A DNA stretch of 64,000 nt from Agreia sp. COWG (GTDB lineage: Bacteria; Actinomycetota; Actinomycetes; Actinomycetales; Microbacteriaceae), in NCBI RefSeq assembly GCF_904528075.1, contig NZ_LR882035.1:1054001-1118000 (forward strand), read 5' to 3'. Shown in pieces: positions 59,607-64,000 of the stretch. The notes beneath the pieces were generated by a model that was not told the origin of the DNA, made no database searches, and worked only from the letters and a program-made list of their open reading frames with translations. Position 1 is the stretch's first letter, and every line of letters starts with the position of its first letter. A program made the translations under genes and the position numbers.

Positions 59607-60584
59607 CTAGAGATTCACGCTCGCCAGAATTGCCCGGTGGTCGCTGCCACCGGCCGGAATCACCGTGTTGCTCGTCACCGTCATGCCTCGCTGCAGGAAG
59701 TGGTCGAGGCGAGCGGCGGCGAATGGGGAGCTCGGCCAGGTGAAGCCGAACCATCCGTCGCTCTGGTTGGGCTCCGACAGCTGCGACAGGATCGGCTGGA
59801 ACGCCCTGTCGCTCGACGCCGCGTTGAAGTCGCCCACGGCGATGACCCGATCGTTCTCGTCGTTCGGCAGAACATCGGCCAGGTTCTTCAGCATCTCGTC
59901 TCGGTCGCCGTGGTCGCCGATGCGTGCCGAGGCCGCGTGGATCACGTAGATGCTGACGAGCCCGTCGGGCGTCTCGATGTCTGCTGCGAGAGCGCGCTGC
60001 CAGCCCAGACCGAGGTCCCAGGGCTGGGCGTTCAGAATCGGGTAGGTGCTCCAGAGCCCGACGGTTCCCACCTGATAGGAGTACTGGTAGTCAGCGTCGA
60101 GAACGGCGCCGACGTCTGCACTCGTGGTGGAGTCCATCTCCTGGATGGCGATCACGTCGGCGTCGGTCGCCGCGAGAGCCGTGGCGGAGGCCGCTCCCGT
60201 TCCGCTCGATGCCTCCACGTTCTGGCTCGCAACGGTGAGGGTGTTCGCGCTCGCGGCTGGAGCTGTCCAGCTCAGCGGAACGATCGACGGACCGAAGATG
60301 ATCGCCCACGCCAGCAGGGGAACGCAGATCGCGACCCACGGTCGACCGCGTCGGGCGAACGCCGACAGCACCACGAGCAGGGGGATCCCCAGGCCCAGCC
60401 ACGGGGCCGCCGAATCGATCACGAATCCGAACCCGCCGACATCCGGCACGAGGGTGTGAAAGACCATTGCCGCGGCGAGAACGAGCGAGCCGGCGACGAT
60501 GGCAGCACTGAGCGGGCGCCGGCGCTGGGGCTGGCGCCGCTTCGTAGAAGGCGACGCTGAGGGCGCCTCGGCCAGGAGAGACAT
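59607..60584 (-). CDS. Membrane-anchored endonuclease/exonuclease/phosphatase-family protein
   Basis: 325 residues from ATG 60584 (MSLLAEAPSASPSTKRRQPQ); upstream codons to 60683 are not family-like. Three N-terminal helices (about 24-42, 52-72, 78-98), then an extracellular EEP domain: LTVASQNVEASSGTGAASAT, VIAIQEMDS with the metal Glu, AVGDFNAASSDRAF and GGSDHRAILASV with the terminal Asp-His. Such membrane EEP proteins may be phosphodiesterases, lipases or DNases; the substrate is unknown. Convergent with the desulfurase (6 bp gap) and divergent from fur. Confidence 0.87.
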   Translation of the reverse strand: MSLLAEAPSASPSTKRRQPQRRRPLSAAIVAGSLVLAAAMVFHTLVPDVGGFGFVIDSAAPWLGLGIPLLVVLSAFARRGRPWVAICVPLLAWAIIFGPSIVPLSWTAPAASANTLTVASQNVEASSGTGAASATALAATDADVIAIQEMDSTTSADVGAVLDADYQYSYQVGTVGLWSTYPILNAQPWDLGLGWQRALAADIETPDGLVSIYVIHAASARIGDHGDRDEMLKNLADVLPNDENDRVIAVGDFNAASSDRAFQPILSQLSEPNQSDGWFGFTWPSSPFAAARLDHFLQRGMTVTSNTVIPAGGSDHRAILASVNL

Positions 60585-60669
60585 CAGAGCCCAGTCTGCC
60601 CCACGCCGCTGTGCAGAGGCCCCGAGGGGGTTCGGCGTTCCCTCAGGCTTCTCGCCACGCCGCTCATTA

Positions 60670-60684
60670 TTTGAGTAATTCAAA
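60670..60684. promoter_or_regulatory. Fur-type operator upstream of fur-catalase
   Basis: TTTGA (60670-60674), GTAAT, TCAAA (60680-60684): a 15-bp palindrome with perfect 5-bp arms, in an AT-rich patch 22 bp before the fur start. It resembles the AT-rich palindromes that CatR/FurA-type regulators bind over their own promoter. Peroxide derepression would be expected. Confidence 0.6.
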
Positions 60685-60706
60685 ACAACGCCGTAGCGTT
60701 GCCGCC

Positions 60707-61150
60707 ATGACGATGACCGAACCGGATGCCGACGGCCTGGCCGACAGCATCCGTCGCGCCGGGTTGCGGGTCACCGATCCGCGCATCGCGGTGCTCGGGC
60801 TTCTCGAGCGCGAGTCGCACATCGACGCGGAACGCATCTTCCAGGCCGTGCGGCCCGACGTTCCGGGCACGAGTGTGCAGGCCGTGCACGGGGTGCTCGC
60901 CGCGTTCACGGGGGCGGGGCTCGTTCGCCGCATCGAGCCGGCCAGGTCGCCTGCGCTGTACGAACGACGCGTCGACGACAATCACCACCACCTCGTCTGC
61001 AGCTCGTGCGGCGCGGTCGAAGATGTCGATTGCGCGATCGGCGAGAGCCCGTGCCTCACTCCGTCGTCGACGAGCGGATTCCGCATCCAGAGCGCCGAGG
61101 TCACCTTCTGGGGCCTCTGCCCAGAATGTCAGGCCGCCGAGGCACACTGA
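60707..61150 (+). CDS. Fur-family peroxide-responsive repressor (CatR/FurA-like)
   Basis: 147 residues from ATG 60707; the upstream frame to 60611 crosses the operator. Winged helix [20 protein letters not shown] and [20 protein letters not shown]. The dimer domain has metal ligands in [13 protein letters not shown] (His93-95, Cys98, Cys101) and a second CPEC pair (Cys138, Cys141), a structural zinc site. Directly upstream of catalase (47 bp), the Streptomyces catR-catA and mycobacterial furA-katG arrangement. It probably represses both genes and is inactivated by metal-catalysed oxidation. Confidence 0.9.
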   Translation: MTMTEPDADGLADSIRRAGLRVTDPRIAVLGLLERESHIDAERIFQAVRPDVPGTSVQAVHGVLAAFTGAGLVRRIEPARSPALYERRVDDNHHHLVCSSCGAVEDVDCAIGESPCLTPSSTSGFRIQSAEVTFWGLCPECQAAEAH

Positions 61151-61197
61151 CCCACAGTCTTCCTTTCGCCCGAACCGATCAATCCCAAAGGAGAACA

Positions 61198-62694
61198 ATG
61201 TCAACCGAGTCCTTCACCACCACCGAGTCGGGTGCCCCCGTCGCGAGCGACGAGCACTCCCAGACCGTCGGGGCCGACGGTCCCGTCACGCTGCACGACC
61301 ACTACCTGGTCGAGAAGCTCGCACAGTTCAACCGCGAGAAGGTGCCGGAGCGCATCGTGCACGCGAAGGGCGGCGGAGCGTTCGGAACGTTCGTCACCAC
61401 GCACGATGTGAGCGCGTACACGCGTGCCAGCCTCTTCCAGCCCGGCGCCTCCGTCGACATGCTCGCGCGCTTCTCCACCGTGGCCGGCGAGCAGGGCAGC
61501 CCCGACACCTGGCGCGATCCCCGCGGCTTCGCGCTGAAGTTCTACACCGACGAGGGCAACTACGACCTCGTCGGCAACAACACTCCGGTCTTCTTCGTGC
61601 GCGACGGCATCAAGTTCCCCGATTTCATCCACTCGCAGAAGCGTCTGCCGGGCACCCACCTGCGCGACCACAACATGCAGTGGGACTTCTGGACGCTGTC
61701 GCCCGAGACCGCGCACCAGGTGACCTGGCTCATGGGAGACCGAGGCCTGCCGGCATCGTGGCGCAACATGGACGGCTTCGGCTCGCACACCTACCAGTGG
61801 ATCAACGCCGCTGGCGAGCGCTTCTGGGTGAAGTACCACTTCAAGACCCACCAGGGCATCGAGATCTTGAGCCAGACCGACGCGGACCGCATCGCCGGTG
61901 AGGACGCGGACTTCCACATCCGCGATCTGTCCGAGGCGATCAACCGGGGCGACTACCCCAGCTGGACGCTCAGCGTGCAGATCATGCCCTACGACGAGGC
62001 GGCGAATTACCGCTTCAACCCGTTCGACCTCACCAAGGTGTGGCCGCACGCGGACTACCCGCTCATCGAGGTCGGCACCATGACCCTGACGCGCAACCCC
62101 GAGAACTACTTCGCGCAGATCGAGCAGGCCACGTTCGCTCCGTCGAACTTCGTTCCCGGAATCGCGGCCAGCCCCGACAAGATGCTGCTCGCGCGCATCT
62201 TCAGCTACGCCGACGCACACCGCTACCGCGTGGGAACCAACCACGCCCAGCTTCCGGTGAACGCCGCTGTCTCGCCGGTGAACTCGTACTCGAAGGACGG
62301 GGCCATGCGCCACGGCTTCAACTCGCCCGAGACCCCGGTCTACGCGCCGAACTCGCACGGCGGACCGCACGCCGACCCTGCGCGCCTCGGCAACGATGCG
62401 GGCTGGGAGAGCGACGGCGCGCTGGTTCGCGCCGCGGCGACACTGCACGCAGAAGACGACGACTTCGGCCAGGCCGGAACCCTCGTGCGCGAGGTTCTCG
62501 ACGACGCCGCGCGCGATCGCCTCGTGGCGAACATCGCCGGTCACGTGTCCAAGGTGACCGACGCTGGCCTCCGCCAGCGGGTCTACCAGTACTGGACCAA
62601 CGTCGACGCCACGCTCGGAGCTCGCGTCGCCGCGGCAGTGGAGCCGAGCGCTCCCGGATCGAACGAGGACCCGGAGACCGTCGGCATCGGTTGA
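61198..62694 (+). CDS. Monofunctional haem catalase
   Basis: Decomposes hydrogen peroxide. 498 residues from ATG 61198 (AAAGGAGAAC upstream); the frame to 61006 overlaps fur. Small-subunit, clade-3-like length. Catalytic His55 in [15 protein letters not shown], Asn128 in [16 protein letters not shown], and proximal haem-ligand Tyr337 in [20 protein letters not shown]-binding-type residues and a C-terminal flavodoxin-like extension are not present. Likely derepressed by peroxide through the adjacent Fur. The hairpin at 62737-62779 ends the transcript. Confidence 0.96.
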   Translation: MSTESFTTTESGAPVASDEHSQTVGADGPVTLHDHYLVEKLAQFNREKVPERIVHAKGGGAFGTFVTTHDVSAYTRASLFQPGASVDMLARFSTVAGEQGSPDTWRDPRGFALKFYTDEGNYDLVGNNTPVFFVRDGIKFPDFIHSQKRLPGTHLRDHNMQWDFWTLSPETAHQVTWLMGDRGLPASWRNMDGFGSHTYQWINAAGERFWVKYHFKTHQGIEILSQTDADRIAGEDADFHIRDLSEAINRGDYPSWTLSVQIMPYDEAANYRFNPFDLTKVWPHADYPLIEVGTMTLTRNPENYFAQIEQATFAPSNFVPGIAASPDKMLLARIFSYADAHRYRVGTNHAQLPVNAAVSPVNSYSKDGAMRHGFNSPETPVYAPNSHGGPHADPARLGNDAGWESDGALVRAAATLHAEDDDFGQAGTLVREVLDDAARDRLVANIAGHVSKVTDAGLRQRVYQYWTNVDATLGARVAAAVEPSAPGSNEDPETVGIG

Positions 62695-62736
62695 GGTGAC
62701 CCGCTGCAGGGAATGACCCGAGGTCATCGCCTGTTG

Positions 62737-62779
62737 TAGAGGGGGTGCGGGCGGCTTCGGCCGCCCTCGCCCCCTTCTA
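62737..62779 (+). terminator. Hairpin with UUCG tetraloop between catalase and trxA
   Basis: Stem TAGAGGGGG...GGGCGGC / GCCGCCC...CCCCCTTCTA with a TTCG loop closed by C-G. Very stable; it ends 27 bp before the thioredoxin start. No T-run. Confidence 0.75.
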
Positions 62780-62806
62780 TTCACTCACGCCTCACGAGGA
62801 GGAACC

Positions 62807-63187
62807 GTGGCCACCGTCACACTCACCGCCGAATCGCTCGACTCCACCATCACCGAGAACGAGATCGTGCTCCTCGACTTCTGGGCCGATTGGTGTGGCC
62901 CCTGCAAGCAATTCGCCCCGGTCTTCGAGAAGTCCAGCGAAGACAACACCGACGTCGTCTACGGCAAGATCGACACCGAAGACCAGCAGCAGCTCGCGGC
63001 CGCCGCCCAGATCACGTCGATCCCTACGCTCATGGCATTCAAGAACGGCGTGCCCGTGTTCCGCCAGGCGGGCTCGCTTCCCGCTCCGGCCCTGGCCGAC
63101 CTCGTAGCGCAGCTCAAGGCGCTCGACGTCGAGGCCGCAATGAAGGCCCAGGCCGAGGCAGACGCAGCAGCGAGCCCCGCACAATAG
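62807..63187 (+). CDS. trxA: Thioredoxin
   Basis: 126 residues from GTG 62807 (GAGGAGGAACC upstream). Active site ADWCGPCKQ (Cys30, Cys33), cis-Pro loop SIPTLMAFKNG. The C-terminal tail of about 20 residues, Ala/Glu/Asp-rich (AMKAQAEADAAASPAQ), is longer than in E. coli TrxA. Placed after fur-catalase, it forms a small oxidative-stress cassette, though the hairpin in between suggests at least partly separate transcription. Confidence 0.94.
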   Translation: MATVTLTAESLDSTITENEIVLLDFWADWCGPCKQFAPVFEKSSEDNTDVVYGKIDTEDQQQLAAAAQITSIPTLMAFKNGVPVFRQAGSLPAPALADLVAQLKALDVEAAMKAQAEADAAASPAQ

Positions 63188-63192
63188 CAACT

Positions 63193-63248
63193 CCGCTGCT
63201 GTTGTGTCGGATGCGCTGACGCATCTCGCGCATTCGGCACGACAGCGG
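63193..63248. repeat. 56-bp imperfect palindrome after trxA
   Basis: The outer arms CCGCTG / CAGCGG and inner arms GTCGGATGCGC / GCGCATTCGGC pair well with a 3-bp bulge. Probably a terminator-type hairpin for trxA. It is not related to the 61-bp palindromes at 10687 and 11734. Confidence 0.5.
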
Positions 63249-63287
63249 CTGTATCGAGCGGAGAAGCCGCGTCGATAGCATGAGCGC

Positions 63288-63707
63288 ATGATCGTTCTCG
63301 CCCCATCAGCACGATCGCTCAGAGTGTTCCAGATCCTGTGGGTGCTCGGCTTCCTCGTGGGAACAACCACTCACACGGCGGACCTCATCGTCGGCGGAGT
63401 GAACGCCTACAGCGGTTTTCCCGTCGGCGTCCGGCTGTTCTGGGTCGCACTGACGATCCTGGATCCGGTCGCCGCTGCGCTGATCATCTTTCGACGGCGG
63501 TCCGGCATCGTGCTCGGCACCGCCGTGATCATCGCCGACATTGCCGTGAACTGGACCGTCTTCGCTGTGGTCGGCGGTCTTTCCTTGTACGGCGTTATCA
63601 GTCAAAGCCTGTTTGCGGTGCTCATCGTTGTCACGGCTCGTCGCCTCTGGGTCTGGTTCGGGCACTCTTCTCCACGAGAACGCGCCGATCAGAAGAGAGA
63701 GGCCTGA
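63288..63707 (+). CDS. Small hypothetical membrane protein
   Basis: 139 residues with four predicted helices (about 10-35, 46-66, 73-92, 96-115). Contains TTHTADLIVGGVNAYSGFPV between helices 1 and 2 and a basic end (HSSPRERADQKREA). Nothing catalytic visible. ATG 63288. It sits between trxA and mnmA in the same direction; codon use is ordinary. Function unknown; possibly a DoxX-like small membrane protein, but I cannot confirm that. Confidence 0.65.
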   Translation: MIVLAPSARSLRVFQILWVLGFLVGTTTHTADLIVGGVNAYSGFPVGVRLFWVALTILDPVAAALIIFRRRSGIVLGTAVIIADIAVNWTVFAVVGGLSLYGVISQSLFAVLIVVTARRLWVWFGHSSPRERADQKREA

Positions 63708-63783
63708 CGCCGGCGAGGTCAGGCAGCTGCGGGCACGAATGCAGATAGGGCATGGTGTCGGGGGCCTCGCGTAAGCTCGTGTG

Positions 63784-64000
63784 GTGAAGGTTTTAGCAGC
63801 AATGAGTGGCGGGGTCGACTCCGCGGTTGCCGCGGCGCGCGCGGTCGAGGCCGGACACGACGTGGTCGGGGTGCACCTCGCCCTGTCGCGAATGCCCGGT
63901 ACCCTCCGTACGGGTGCGCGAGGCTGCTGCACCATCGAAGACTCCATGGACGCGCAGCGCGTGGCCAACAAGATCGGCATTCCCTACTACGTGTGGGACT
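63784..64000 (+). CDS. mnmA: tRNA-specific 2-thiouridylase MnmA, 3' end cut by window
   Basis: ATP-pyrophosphatase-type enzyme that thiolates U34 of Lys/Glu/Gln tRNAs with sulfur from a cysteine desulfurase. Only the first 72 residues are in the window. The frame opens with GTG 63784 (GTG 63781 is an alternative) and reads [20 protein letters not shown], the SGGVDS PP-loop. [20 protein letters not shown] and PYYVWD match the MnmA N-domain. It is usually the gene after the desulfurase found here at 58404. Confidence 0.93.
   Translation, partial: MKVLAAMSGGVDSAVAAARAVEAGHDVVGVHLALSRMPGTLRTGARGCCTIEDSMDAQRVANKIGIPYYVWD

Noticed and set aside
63193..63248. Third copy of the 61-bp palindrome family
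   Set aside because: Length, arms and loop differ entirely from the copies at 10687 and 11734. It is better explained as a terminator hairpin.
1..64000. tRNA, rRNA, CRISPR arrays, canonical transposases, integrases other than XerC
   Set aside because: I looked for T-loop-like GGTTCGAATCC patterns, regularly spaced repeats and DDE/serine recombinase motifs and saw none. A covariance-model scan could still reveal small RNAs.

Overview
The window looks like chromosomal DNA of a high-GC actinobacterium, most likely family Microbacteriaceae (Micrococcales). The evidence is the G/C-ending codon use, many GTG and some TTG starts, GTGA/ATGA gene overlaps, a GlgE-type glycogen cluster, two luciferase-like (probably F420-dependent) oxidoreductases, a CatR-like Fur/catalase pair, and the housekeeping order rpsP-khpA-rimM-trmD-rplS-lepB-rnhB-DUF2469-yraN-comM-dprA-xerC-rpsB-tsf-pyrH-frr-cdsA. 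I could not place it to genus from the sequence alone. I see no rRNA, tRNA, CRISPR array, canonical IS element or prophage.

Layout. 1-7065: end of lipA, the SRP receptor ftsY, an LLM oxidoreductase, a MarR-controlled MFS exporter with a strong operator, ffh, and a secreted M23 peptidase. 7140-9111: a second LLM enzyme and a GCS2-type ligase. 9369-16335: ribosome and RNA genes (rpsP, khpA, rimM, trmD, rplS, lepB, rnhB, DUF2469), with map and a small membrane protein on the side. Between rimM and trmD sits a Vsr-like/DUF559 endonuclease gene bracketed by two 61-bp palindromes. This compact unit of about 1.1 kb is the most unusual object in the window. 16347-17678: a TetR/metallo-hydrolase divergent pair. 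17806-20938: yraN-comM-dprA, translationally coupled. 20955-30515: an accessory block splitting dprA from xerC. It holds an NmrA-type reductase and a galactoside-use operon: LacI regulator, GH42 beta-galactosidase, MalF/MalG-type permeases, lipoprotein binding protein and GH36 alpha-galactosidase, with two identical LacI operators. 30607-34602: xerC, a degenerate M23 protein, a sugar porter and a phosphoesterase. 34854-40488: rpsB-tsf, an LCP cell-wall ligase, pyrH-frr-cdsA. 40532-49202: cell-envelope and unknown genes, including a DivIVA-repeat protein, an SLT-like muralytic protein, an AI-2E exporter, a GT39 glycosyltransferase, a large unknown membrane protein and a thioredoxin/TPR co-chaperone. 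49261-58350: glgB-glgE, glgP and glgX. 58404-64000: cysteine desulfurase and (cut by the window edge) mnmA. These cooperate in tRNA thiolation but are separated here by an exonuclease-like protein and a fur-catalase-thioredoxin stress cassette.

Points of interest. (i) The palindrome-flanked DUF559 unit. (ii) rimM and rnhB each lack an ATG/GTG/TTG at the position demanded by homology. Each has ATT or ATA there instead, preceded by a Shine-Dalgarno at 6 nt. (iii) The 9-mer CCGGATGCC/GGCATCCGG occurs 21 times by eye on both strands, where base composition predicts one or two. (iv) Acidic low-complexity tails occur on S16, S2 and RimM. (v) A short RDG[YF]T[VI] motif is shared by two unrelated cell-wall hydrolases. 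All functional statements come from reading translations and motifs; no database search was run.
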